A model generated the notes under the pieces. It was not told the DNA's origin. It saw only the letters and a list, made by a program, of their open reading frames with translations, and did not search any database. From CAZXYS01 sp964645005 (GTDB lineage: Bacteria; Bacteroidota; Ignavibacteria; Kapaibacteriales; UBA2268), in assembly GCA_964645005.1 (NCBI GenBank), contig CAZXYS010000004.1, positions 92,757 to 156,756 of the forward strand: a stretch of 64,000 nt of DNA, read 5' to 3'. How positions within the stretch are numbered: the first letter of the stretch is position 1; every line of letters starts with the position of its first letter. Shown here piece by piece: positions 53,305 to 61,163 of this stretch. A program made the position numbers and the translations under genes.

Positions 53305-54194
53305 AAGAAAAAAGAGGTAGTCAAACTAGTAGTTTTGGTACCGTTGGAAGAATCAATCATGATTCTTCAAAATTTTACAACTCTAAACTATACTCAAGTT
53401 ATGAAAATAAAAATATTGAAAAAAATAAAGAAAATGATTTTCCTAAGGAATTATTAAACAAGATAATCCTGGGAAATGCAGAGAATATGAATGAAATACC
53501 TGATAATTCACTTCATTTAATGATTACTTCACCACCTTATAATGTATCAAAGGTTTACGATGAGGACTTAAGTCTTGACGATTATCTAAGCATTCTGAGA
53601 AATGTATTTTCCGAAACCTATCGCGTCTTAGTAAATGGCGGACGTGCATGTGTTAATATAGCAAATATAGGTAGAAAACCGTATATTCCATTAAGTGATC
53701 ATATTTCTCATATTATGCTAGATATTGGATACAATATGAGAGGTGAGATAATTTGGAATAAAGGCGCTGGTGCAGGTGTATCAATGGCATGGGGAAGTTG
53801 GATGTCAGCTTCTAACCCAGTTCTCAGAGATATCCACGAATATATATTAGTTTTTAATAAAGGGGAATATAAACGAAAGCAGTCTGAAAAAGAGAATACA
53901 ATAACAAAAGAGCAATTCATGGAATGGACAAAATCTGTTTGGCACATGAATCCTGAATCTGCAAAAAAAGTCAAACATCCGGCGCCATTTCCTGAAGAAC
54001 TTCCGTATAGACTTATTCAACTTTTTACTTATAAAAATGACATAGTATTAGATCCTTTTATTGGTAGTGGAACTACAGCAGTTTCAGCTATAAGATCTAA
54101 TAGATCATTTATTGGATATGATATCAGCGAAGAATATGTAAAAATTGCCGAAAACAGACTACAAGGAATAATGGATCAATCAGAACTGTTTTAG
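53286..54194 (+). CDS. Site-specific DNA methyltransferase, partner of the ThaI-type nuclease
   Basis: About 302 residues from the ATG at 53286; a GTG at 53274 is also in frame. Motif IV is MITSPPYNVSKVYDEDLSL (Ser-Pro-Pro-Tyr) and comes before motif I (VLDPFIGSGTTAVSA), which is the beta-class order. Ser-Pro-Pro-Tyr is usual for N4-cytosine enzymes. That agrees with the family target CGCG, which has no adenine. It protects host DNA from the overlapping nuclease gene. The first 60 residues are Ser/Asn/Lys-rich and not conserved-looking. m4C activity is inferred, not shown. Confidence 0.88.
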   Translation: MGTGIIKEKRGSQTSSFGTVGRINHDSSKFYNSKLYSSYENKNIEKNKENDFPKELLNKIILGNAENMNEIPDNSLHLMITSPPYNVSKVYDEDLSLDDYLSILRNVFSETYRVLVNGGRACVNIANIGRKPYIPLSDHISHIMLDIGYNMRGEIIWNKGAGAGVSMAWGSWMSASNPVLRDIHEYILVFNKGEYKRKQSEKENTITKEQFMEWTKSVWHMNPESAKKVKHPAPFPEELPYRLIQLFTYKNDIVLDPFIGSGTTAVSAIRSNRSFIGYDISEEYVKIAENRLQGIMDQSELF

Positions 54195-54211
54195 TTACGA
54201 AAAGGTACCAA

Positions 54212-54340
54212 ATGACTGCCAGCCAATTTAAATTCGACCGCCGGCGCATCGAAATCCTCGACCGCCAAATCGACACCCTCGTCTACGAATTGTACGGATT
54301 GACCGAGGAAGAGGTGAAGATAGTGGAAGGGGGAACGTGA
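54212..54340 (+). pseudogene. C-terminal fragment of a type IIG/Eco57I-like restriction-modification enzyme
   Basis: A short frame of 42 codons: MTASQFKFDRRRIEILDRQ, then IDTLVYELYGLTEEEVKIVE, then GGT and a stop. The phrase D-R-Q-I-D-x-L-V-Y-E-L-Y-G-L-T-E-E-E is the standard C terminus of large N6-adenine methyltransferase/nuclease proteins of the Eco57I/PglX kind. Nothing of the other roughly 900 residues remains. Its base composition is richer in G and C than both neighbours, so it has a separate origin. It is probably the scar of a replaced defence gene. Confidence 0.7.
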
Positions 54341-54365
54341 TGAATACAAGCATTACAGAAGACCT

Positions 54366-54391
54366 CTTTCCCAAATTCCGATTTGGGAAAG
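54366..54391. repeat. Perfect palindrome, 11-bp arms
   Basis: CTTTCCCAAAT and ATTTGGGAAAG pair exactly around a TCCG loop. It is the first of three palindromes within 88 bp. Confidence 0.88.
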
Positions 54392-54401
54392 ACACTTTCC
54401 C

Positions 54402-54418
54402 TCAAAGTTGCACTTTGA
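54402..54418. repeat. Perfect palindrome, 7-bp arms
   Basis: TCAAAGT and ACTTTGA pair exactly around TGC. The core CAAAGT...ACTTTG resembles the palindrome at 49356-49375. Confidence 0.8.
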
Positions 54419-54432
54419 TTATCTCCCGTCTC

Positions 54433-54453
54433 CGTCGGTTGTTACAACCGACG
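54433..54453. repeat. Perfect palindrome, 10-bp arms
   Basis: CGTCGGTTGT and ACAACCGACG pair exactly around a single T. It is GC-richer than the DNA around it. Confidence 0.88.
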
Positions 54454-54490
54454 AAATCCCTCATAGTTTACTTATACTTTCAAATTTCAT

Positions 54491-54522
54491 GTTGTAAAAT
54501 GCCTTAATAATTACTATTTTTG
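54491..54522 (+). promoter_or_regulatory. Possible Bacteroidota-type promoter for the GHKL-nuclease gene
   Basis: GTTG at 54491-54494 and TATTTTTG at 54515-54522 (matching TAnnTTTG) are 20 bp apart, close to the 19-bp spacing of the Bacteroidota -33/-7 promoter. The start codon lies 67 bp downstream of the -7 element. Confidence 0.4.
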
Positions 54523-54588
54523 ATTAGATCTTTTTAAAATTCACAAGCATGTATCTTTAAAATAAAAAAATTAATATGAGGATTTTTT

Positions 54589-56718
54589 ATGCAAAATAAT
54601 ACTTACATATCTGCCAAAGATCTACTTTATCAAGGAATCTTAAATATGATCAAAAAGTCACAAATTCAATTACAACCAGTATTTGAGGCATTAACCAATT
54701 CATTAGAATCACTTGAGGAAACTGAAAAACGAGAAAAAAAAGAAATTAAAATTTATGTATATTATACAAAATCATTATCATTATATGAAGAATATTATTC
54801 TTTTGAGAAATTAATTATAAAAGATAATGGGATAGGTTTTACCGATACTAATTTTGATAGATTTAGAAAATTTAAAGATAATTCTAAAGGCTTTAAAAAC
54901 AAGGGTTCTGGAAGAATACAATTATTACACTTTTTTAACAAAAGTATTTATAATAGTTTTTATCAAAACGGCTTAAATTATAAAGAAAGAAAGTTTATTG
55001 TATCTAAATCATCCGAATTTTTGAAAAACAATGCTATAATTTTTCATGAATATACTCGCGATTCAACAGATAGAAAACAAGAAACCACCCTAGAATTAAT
55101 TGATTTATTAGATGAAATGGATCAAAAATTTTATAATGATTTAAGTTTATCAGCTTTAAAGAAAGAAATAATTGATCATTATATCTTATATTTCTGTTTT
55201 AAAAAAGAAAACTTGCCTAGTATTATATTAAAACGTTATGAGGATGATAAAGAAGCTGAAATACTTGATATAAATGATAATGACATCCCAGATACTGACA
55301 AATCCACTGAATTCGATATAAAGTATTCAAAATATGATATTGAAAAAGGTGAATTCAATAATGTTGATAAGTCTGAAACTTTTAAAATTAATGCCTTTAA
55401 ATTGCACTCAGAGTTATTAAAAGAAAACCAGCTTAAATTGACAAATAAAGATGAAATAATTGAAAAGCCATTAGTAAATCTAGATAGTCTATCATCATCG
55501 GATAAAATTGATAATAAACGATATTTGTTTTTAATTTCAAGTAATTATCTTGATACTATTGGCGATGAAACTAGGGGCGAATTAAATATTAGAAGTAAAA
55601 AAGAAATAAAAAATGAATATGAGAAGAATTTATCACTATTCAATAATGAGGTAATTTTATTAGATGATATCGATGAAATTGCAAATGATAATATTAATAA
55701 CTTATATCCTGAAATAAATGACAAAAAAGAAGAACAAAAACATGAACTAGAAAAATTGCAGAAGATGTTCTTACTTGATCCAAAAAAAATGAGTAAAACT
55801 AGAATAAAGTTGAATGAAAATGATAGTGATATTTTAAAAAAATTTTATAATTATGATGTTGATATTTTAGCCAAAAATGACGCAGATATAAAGAAACAGT
55901 TTGACAGGCTAGAAGGTCTTAATCCAAGTGCTGCAAACTATGTTAATGAACTGGAATCAATTGTTGATGATTTATCAATAGTAATTCCAAAACAGAACAA
56001 AAATGAACTTTCTCAATATGTTGCTAGAAGAAAACTATTACTGGAATTATACAATAAAATTTTAGATTCTAATCTTCAAATTCAAATCCCAAATGAAAGA
56101 AATATTGATGAAAAATTATTACATAATTTGTTATTTCAACAATCTTCAGATAATCCTGAAAGCAGTTCTTTATGGATAATTAATGAAGAATTTATATATT
56201 TTAAAGGAACTTCTGATAATCAAATTAGAAATATAACTATTGATGATATACCAATAATACGCGAAGACCTTAATGATGAAGAAAAGAAATATATTAATGA
56301 TCTAAATGAATCTAAATTATCAAAATCTCCTGATGTACTTTTATTTCCTGATGAAAGCAAATGTATAATTATTGAGTTTAAAAATCCCAATACAAATGTA
56401 TCTAAACATTTAAACCAAATTAATCAATATGCTACAATTATTAGGAATTTATCAAAAGATGAATTTTGTTTTCTATCTTTTTATGGATATTTAATTGGTG
56501 AAAAAATAAGTTCAAATGATATTAGAGGATATGATCCTGAATTTGTAGAGTCATATCATTTTGATTATCTTTTCAGGCCAAGTAGAAAAGTTGCAGGATT
56601 AATAAATAACAGACAAGATGGTAATATATATACTGAAGTAATTAAGTATTCTACGTTACTTGAAAGAGCTAAAAAGCGTAATGAAATCTTTATTAAATTA
56701 TTAGGTTTACAGGTATAG
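54589..56718 (+). CDS. GHKL ATPase fused to a PD-(D/E)XK nuclease, candidate defence protein
   Basis: A protein of 709 residues and very AT-rich. Residues about 25-130 hold an Hsp90/MutL-type GHKL ATPase: the N box FEALTNSLES (E33, N37), the G1 box KDNGIGFTD (D79, G81, G83), and the G2 region NKGSGRIQLL (G106, G108). The middle (200-520) is helical and Lys/Asn/Asp-rich. Residues about 575-650 look like a PD-(D/E)XK nuclease: SPDVLLFPD (D582), IIIEFKNP (E596, K598), then QINQYATIIR. An ATP-driven clamp or sensor joined to a nuclease, beside a restriction-modification pair, fits an anti-phage role. I do not recognise it as a named system. Both domain calls rest on motifs seen in the sequence. 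Confidence 0.8.
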   Translation: MQNNTYISAKDLLYQGILNMIKKSQIQLQPVFEALTNSLESLEETEKREKKEIKIYVYYTKSLSLYEEYYSFEKLIIKDNGIGFTDTNFDRFRKFKDNSKGFKNKGSGRIQLLHFFNKSIYNSFYQNGLNYKERKFIVSKSSEFLKNNAIIFHEYTRDSTDRKQETTLELIDLLDEMDQKFYNDLSLSALKKEIIDHYILYFCFKKENLPSIILKRYEDDKEAEILDINDNDIPDTDKSTEFDIKYSKYDIEKGEFNNVDKSETFKINAFKLHSELLKENQLKLTNKDEIIEKPLVNLDSLSSSDKIDNKRYLFLISSNYLDTIGDETRGELNIRSKKEIKNEYEKNLSLFNNEVILLDDIDEIANDNINNLYPEINDKKEEQKHELEKLQKMFLLDPKKMSKTRIKLNENDSDILKKFYNYDVDILAKNDADIKKQFDRLEGLNPSAANYVNELESIVDDLSIVIPKQNKNELSQYVARRKLLLELYNKILDSNLQIQIPNERNIDEKLLHNLLFQQSSDNPESSSLWIINEEFIYFKGTSDNQIRNITIDDIPIIREDLNDEEKKYINDLNESKLSKSPDVLLFPDESKCIIIEFKNPNTNVSKHLNQINQYATIIRNLSKDEFCFLSFYGYLIGEKISSNDIRGYDPEFVESYHFDYLFRPSRKVAGLINNRQDGNIYTEVIKYSTLLERAKKRNEIFIKLLGLQV

Positions 56719-56758
56719 TTGTTATTATGATATTCAATACTTCCTCCCAACCCTCCTG

Positions 56759-56985
56759 CGTTGGAACCCATAGCTGACGCTCCCGCGTCACTCCCAACTT
56801 AAAATTTAGAACTCAAAACTTAGAACTCTCATAGCCGGTAGCCTGTAACCAGCAGCCTGTAGCCATCCCCCGTTGGAACCCATAGCTGACGCTCCCGCGT
56901 CACTCCCAACTTAAAATTCAGAACTTAAAATTTAAAACTCTTATAGCCAGTAACCTGTAGCCAGTAACCCGTAGCCGTAGCCGTT
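56759..56985. repeat. 112-bp tandem duplication with inner hairpin
   Basis: CGTTGGAACCCATAGC and what follows at 56759-56813 recurs almost exactly at 56871-56925, a spacing of 112 bp. The sequence between the copies (GTAGCCTGTAACC... and variants) is also repeated. Each copy holds TGACGC-TCCC-GCGTCA (56775-56790 in the first), flanked by GTTGG/CCAAC, which forms a nested hairpin. Confidence 0.75.
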
Positions 56986-57187
56986 CGCCCCTATAAAAAA
57001 CTTTAGCCTTTAACCATAACCTTAATTCAAAACACCATATTTTACAAACCATCCAAATATTATCTCAACTCCATCTCAGGATATTTTCCGGACAGTTTCC
57101 TTGTCGTTACATTCAATCATAATTATATTGCCTGTAAAAAACCCAAAACGAAAGGAAAAGCAATGACCCAGACACAAAGATTTATCA

Positions 57188-57209
57188 ACCCAGGGGTTTA
57201 CCCCTGGGT
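57188..57209. repeat. Palindrome of the CAGGGGT type
   Basis: ACCCAGGGGT and ACCCCTGGGT pair exactly around TT. The design (GGGT then ACCC at the centre) is that of the in-frame palindrome at 5750. A decayed direct copy (TCAACCCGGCTGTTTACCCC) lies 66 bp further on, from 57251. Confidence 0.82.
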
Positions 57210-57494
57210 CCTTCCTTACTGCCGGACAGGTCCTGAATTGAGCCACCCTATCAACCCGGCTGTTTACCCCTGGGTCCGTCCTTAGGCATGGTCAGCACGT
57301 CAATTAACCTGACACCGTTGATACCACCTAAAAACAGGTATCAAAAAGCACCACAATCCATCGAATATCGCACTGATGCTAACAAAATAGGTGAGACCAA
57401 TAACGAATCCGTGGTATCGAAAAAAAGACACCGGGGTATTAAAAAACTAAACCGGGATATTAAAAATGAAATGCTTAATAACAACAGTTCCCTT

Positions 57495-57528
57495 CTTTAC
57501 CCCCTCCTTGATTAAGGAGGGGGTAAGG
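57495..57528. terminator. Strong hairpin at the 3' end of fumC
   Basis: TACCCCCTCCTT (57498-57509) and AAGGAGGGGGTA (57514-57525) pair over 12 bp around GATT, 8 bp beyond the fumC stop on its downstream side. No T-run follows on the minus strand, so it may act as a 3'-end hairpin or be a mobile repeat. Confidence 0.6.
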
Positions 57529-57533
57529 GGTGG

Positions 57534-58928
57534 TTATTTCACATTAGGTTCCGTCATCTTTTCAGGTCTGACTTTTTCGTCGAATTCTTCCGCTGTGAGA
57601 ATTCCCAGCTCGACAGCCGCATCCTTAAGAGTGCCGCCTGTTTCGTGGGCATGCTTGGCTATTTTAGCCGCGTTATCATAACCGATATGCGGATTCAGAG
57701 CCGTCACCAGCATAAGCGTATTCTCGAGGAAGCTCTCAATTTTCGCATTATTAGGCTCGATGCCCTCGGCACAGTACTTATTGAACATTGTCATCGTGTC
57801 GGAAAGCAGCCGCACACTTTGCAGGAAGTTATAGATCATCACCGGCTTAAAGACATTAAGCTCGAAATTACCCTGCGAACCGGCAAAATTGATGGCAGCG
57901 TCGCTGCCCATAACCTGGACAGCCACCATCGTCATAGCTTCCGACTGCGTGGGATTGACCTTGCCCGGCATGATCGACGAGCCAGGCTCATTCGCCGGGA
58001 TCAGCAGTTCGCCAAGTCCGCAGCGCGGACCCGAAGCCAGCCAGCGGACATCATTGGCAATTTTCATCAGCGATGCCGCCAGCGTTTTCAGAGCACCATG
58101 CGCGAAGACGATAGCATCGTGTGCCGCCAGCGCTTCAAACTTATTCGGTGCCGAAACAAAGGGCAGCCCTGTAATATCGGCAATTTTCTTAGCCGCTTTC
58201 TCGGCGAACTTTACGTGTGTATTTAAGCCGGTACCCACAGCAGTTCCGCCGAGAGCTATCTCATAAAGCCCCGGCAATGCAAGGTTCACACGCTCTATCG
58301 CCTTATCCAACTGCTGCACATAACCCGAGAATTCCTGACCCAGAGTCAGGGGCACAGCATCCATCAGATGCGTCCGCCCAACTTTGATAACATCCTTGAA
58401 TTCATCGGATTTCTTTTGCAGGGTCAGCCGGAGAACAGCCAGAGCAGGAAGGAGGCGGTTGTTCAACTCTTCCGCAGCGGCGATATGCATAGCCGTTGGA
58501 AATGTATCATTCGAACTCTGTGATTTATTCACATCGTCATTTGGATGGACAGGCTGCTTGCTGCCCATCTCACCGCCTGCAATCTCGATAGCGCGGTTGG
58601 CAATAACTTCGTTCGTGTTCATATTCGACTGAGTCCCCGAGCCCGTCTGCCAGACAGAAAGCGGGAAATGCTCATCCAATTGCCCGTCGATAACCTCGTC
58701 GGCAGCCTGCACGATAAGCTTCTCCTTATCTTTCGGCAGCAGCTTAAGCTCGGAATTGACTATAGCAGCAGCTTTTTTCAGAACACCCATACCGCGGACA
58801 ACGGCACGCGGCATTGTCTCTTCACCGATAGCAAAGTGAACCAGCGATCTCGCAGATTGCGCACCCCAGTATACATTTGCCGGAACTTCAATTTCGCCCA
58901 TGGAATCTTTTTCAATACGTGTCTTCAT
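57534..58928 (-). CDS. fumC: Fumarate hydratase, class II
   Basis: A protein of 464 residues, the normal FumC length. The start RIEKDSMGEIEVPANVYWGA is typical, and TQSNMNTNEVIANRA and GRTHLMDAVPLTLGQEFSGY follow. The signature loop GSSIMPGKVNPTQSE carries the catalytic Ser. It interconverts fumarate and malate in the citric-acid cycle without an iron-sulfur cluster. It stands alone after a repeat-rich non-coding stretch. Confidence 0.96.
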   Translation of the reverse strand: MKTRIEKDSMGEIEVPANVYWGAQSARSLVHFAIGEETMPRAVVRGMGVLKKAAAIVNSELKLLPKDKEKLIVQAADEVIDGQLDEHFPLSVWQTGSGTQSNMNTNEVIANRAIEIAGGEMGSKQPVHPNDDVNKSQSSNDTFPTAMHIAAAEELNNRLLPALAVLRLTLQKKSDEFKDVIKVGRTHLMDAVPLTLGQEFSGYVQQLDKAIERVNLALPGLYEIALGGTAVGTGLNTHVKFAEKAAKKIADITGLPFVSAPNKFEALAAHDAIVFAHGALKTLAASLMKIANDVRWLASGPRCGLGELLIPANEPGSSIMPGKVNPTQSEAMTMVAVQVMGSDAAINFAGSQGNFELNVFKPVMIYNFLQSVRLLSDTMTMFNKYCAEGIEPNNAKIESFLENTLMLVTALNPHIGYDNAAKIAKHAHETGGTLKDAAVELGILTAEEFDEKVRPEKMTEPNVK

Positions 58929-59032
58929 ACTTTACCCATTATTTTTTTAACATTCGAATTATTGGAAAGTCAAATATGAATAAAAATACAAATTATCGGC
59001 TATATATTGAAATTAATATTGTAAGAATTTAT

Positions 59033-60232
59033 TTATCCCTTTCTCACATATATCGAACCAAGGATCGGATCAGCAGAATTGATATTTATTATTCTTTCAA
59101 TATTTTTCTCGGTGAGCTGATTTCCTGTAGTCATAAGCTTCATTCCCGAATTTGTGATAATATCACGAGTGATGATCATCCCTTCAGCAAGATTTTGAAG
59201 ATTAACGGCTGTTTCGTTCGGATCATATTCCTCTTTAATTACGGATTTTACATAGTGTTCCATTAGAATCACTACGCGGTGGTCGTAGAGCCGCTTGACC
59301 TCCGATTTAAGAATTTCCAGGATCTCGCGTGGTTTCTTATTTTTGTAAGTGCGAAGGATTTCATAATCGAGAGCTGCACGAATAATCCTCGATCCGAACG
59401 GAATCTGCCATGATTGTATCCTCTCCGGGAAACCGCTTCCATCAAAGTTTTCATAAAGGTGGTAGAGAATATCGCCCACATCTTTGAATCTGCGCACACT
59501 CGACACTATATCTCTCGCTGTCGAGGGCACCTGGTACATGATCTTATCCGTCGGCTGCCCATACAACTGAACAGGATTATCTATCATATCGTCGGGCAGG
59601 AATATCTTCCCTGCCTGAGACAGGTAAGCAGCAATCTCAATATCTCTGATTTCATCGGTTTCGAATTCTGCAAGCTGTTTGGCAATCCATACCGAAGCCT
59701 CGGAGACCCGCTTAAGCATTTCAAAGGAGGATGGTATACGCACCTGCAGGAATTTGACAGAGAGCTTTGTCATATCCTGGATATCTCTTTCAAGCTCTTC
59801 TGCAAGCTCCATAAGAAGTTCATTTTCTTCCTTTATTTGAAGCTGCATATCAATAACTCGCTTTGCCGACTTCATCCGGGCTGCCAATTCATCATCATGC
59901 ACGGGTTTGGTAAGGTAGTCATTGGCTCCGAGATGCAAAGCCTCCAGACGTCGCTGTCTGTCAACATCAGCAGTCAACATTATAAAATAAATATCATCAA
60001 ATTCCTCTTTGCTGCGCACTCTTTTCAGGAGATTAAGTCCATCTATCTCAGGCATAGAAATATCAGCAAAGACAATCATCGGATGATTCTGGTTTATAAG
60101 CTGCCAGGCTTCACTACCGCTGCTTGCAATAAGGAATTCCACATCCTGAAACGTTTCGGAGATTTGCTTTTTCAGATTCAGGAGGATGTCCTTGTCATCA
60201 TCAGCGATCAGGATGGATACTTTCTTTTTCAT
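59033..60232 (-). CDS. Response regulator with a degenerate HD-GYP-like output domain
   Basis: A protein of 399 residues. The receiver (1-125) has the acidic pocket DDDKD and the phospho-acceptor D57 in VFADISMPEIDG. A coiled segment follows (NELLMELAEELERDIQDM). The output region aligns by eye with HD-GYP phosphodiesterases: the expected HD-x-G-K is replaced by AYLSQAGKIFLPDDMI (no His-Asp), and the expected HHE...DGSGYP reads YENFDGSGFPERI. So the metal ligands are lost and c-di-GMP cleavage is unlikely. It overlaps motB by four bases (ATGA), which suggests a role linked to the stator. Confidence 0.82.
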   Translation of the reverse strand: MKKKVSILIADDDKDILLNLKKQISETFQDVEFLIASSGSEAWQLINQNHPMIVFADISMPEIDGLNLLKRVRSKEEFDDIYFIMLTADVDRQRRLEALHLGANDYLTKPVHDDELAARMKSAKRVIDMQLQIKEENELLMELAEELERDIQDMTKLSVKFLQVRIPSSFEMLKRVSEASVWIAKQLAEFETDEIRDIEIAAYLSQAGKIFLPDDMIDNPVQLYGQPTDKIMYQVPSTARDIVSSVRRFKDVGDILYHLYENFDGSGFPERIQSWQIPFGSRIIRAALDYEILRTYKNKKPREILEILKSEVKRLYDHRVVILMEHYVKSVIKEEYDPNETAVNLQNLAEGMIITRDIITNSGMKLMTTGNQLTEKNIERIININSADPILGSIYVRKG

Positions 60233-61149
60233 TGTGTTTCCGCTTTCTCCTTGAATAATTCTCTAGCGTTCAGATTGCGTATTAAAATACTCACGCGTCT
60301 GTTAGATATATCAAAAGGATTATCCGGATTGTTCAGCTTGCGGTCCGCATAACCTGTTACCTGGGTTATTTGCCCTTCCCAGAGCCCGTTTTTTTGGAGA
60401 ACATTTCTAGCAGTGTTTGCTCTGTCAGTGGAAAGTTCCCAATTGGTGTATCGCGACTCTTCGGAATAAGTACGACTGTCGGTATGCCCTTCAATCTCGA
60501 CATTATTTGGCAGCTTACCAATTTCCTCTGCTAAATGAGTGAGTATTTCCACCGCCCTAGGATTCAATTTTGCGCTGCCAACCTTAAAAAACAAAGATTC
60601 CGAAGATTCTATAAGTTCTATCCTGAGTCCTTCATCTGTCATTTCAAATTTTAATGCGTCGATTAATTTTTTGAACTCGGGCTTTTCCTCCTGCAATTTT
60701 TTGAAATATTGCCGAAGTTCTTGTCCCTTTTCTTTTAATGCTTCCGCATAAGCGATACTGTCTTTAATAGCCTGTTGCTTGAGTTTACTGACAATTGTAT
60801 CAGCCATTTCCTTGTCGAATGAAATTGTAAAGTCACCTCTTCCTCCTGCTGTACCTTCATCGCCTGTGCCTGGACCTGCCGGCTTCAAATTAAGATCAAC
60901 TGCTAACGGTTTGCCTGTAAAAAAGTTAAAGTCAGAGGGATTGGTAAAATACTCACTGACTGCTTTTTTTACTTCTTCGCTTGAAGCAAGGATCCACATA
61001 ACTATAAAAAATGCCATCATAGCTGTGACGAAGTCGGCATAAGCCACCTTCCAGGAACCGCCGTGGTGACCGTGACCACCGTGTCCTTTTTTCTTTTTTA
61101 TTATTATCGGTTCTTCTTTTCTCTTTTGATCTTTTTCTTCGTCAGCCAT
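60229..61149 (-). CDS. motB: Flagellar motor protein MotB (OmpA-domain)
   Basis: A protein of 306 residues. A Lys/His-rich cytoplasmic start (KKKKGHGGHGHHGGSWK) is followed by the single membrane helix VAYADFVTAMMAFFIVMWIL, with the proton-carrying Asp in Y-A-D-F. The plug and linker region is about 55-190. The C-terminal OmpA/MotB peptidoglycan-binding domain is PNNVEIEGHTDSRTY and YTNWELSTDRANTARNVL. With MotA it forms a stator that drives the flagellum. It is translationally coupled to the response regulator after it. Confidence 0.92.
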   Translation of the reverse strand: MADEEKDQKRKEEPIIIKKKKGHGGHGHHGGSWKVAYADFVTAMMAFFIVMWILASSEEVKKAVSEYFTNPSDFNFFTGKPLAVDLNLKPAGPGTGDEGTAGGRGDFTISFDKEMADTIVSKLKQQAIKDSIAYAEALKEKGQELRQYFKKLQEEKPEFKKLIDALKFEMTDEGLRIELIESSESLFFKVGSAKLNPRAVEILTHLAEEIGKLPNNVEIEGHTDSRTYSEESRYTNWELSTDRANTARNVLQKNGLWEGQITQVTGYADRKLNNPDNPFDISNRRVSILIRNLNARELFKEKAETQ

Positions 61150-61163
61150 AATTTACCTCGAAA

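Larger units (their letters stand above)
54340..54507 (+). other. 55-codon frame built largely from three palindromes
   Basis: An ATG overlaps the previous stop (TGATG) and opens 55 codons. Segments FPKFRFGK, QSCTLI and RRLLQPTK are each encoded by one of three perfect palindromes. This is probably not a real protein, but it shows that these elements keep a reading frame open. Confidence 0.35.
56719..57533. other. Repeat-rich non-coding region
   Basis: About 815 bp without a credible gene. It contains a 112-bp near-duplicate, a palindrome of the CAGGGG type with a decayed direct copy 66 bp on, and a strong CCCCCTCC hairpin beside fumC. A possible 75-codon frame at 57288 has no ribosome site and was not accepted. 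Confidence 0.65.

Noticed and set aside
52207..56760. An integrated prophage or integrative element carrying the defence genes
   Set aside because: No integrase, tRNA target, attachment-site repeat or phage structural gene is visible at either border.
57288..57515. A 75-codon plus-strand frame in the repeat-rich region
   Set aside because: No ribosome site or family signal; it ends in the CCCCCTCC hairpin.
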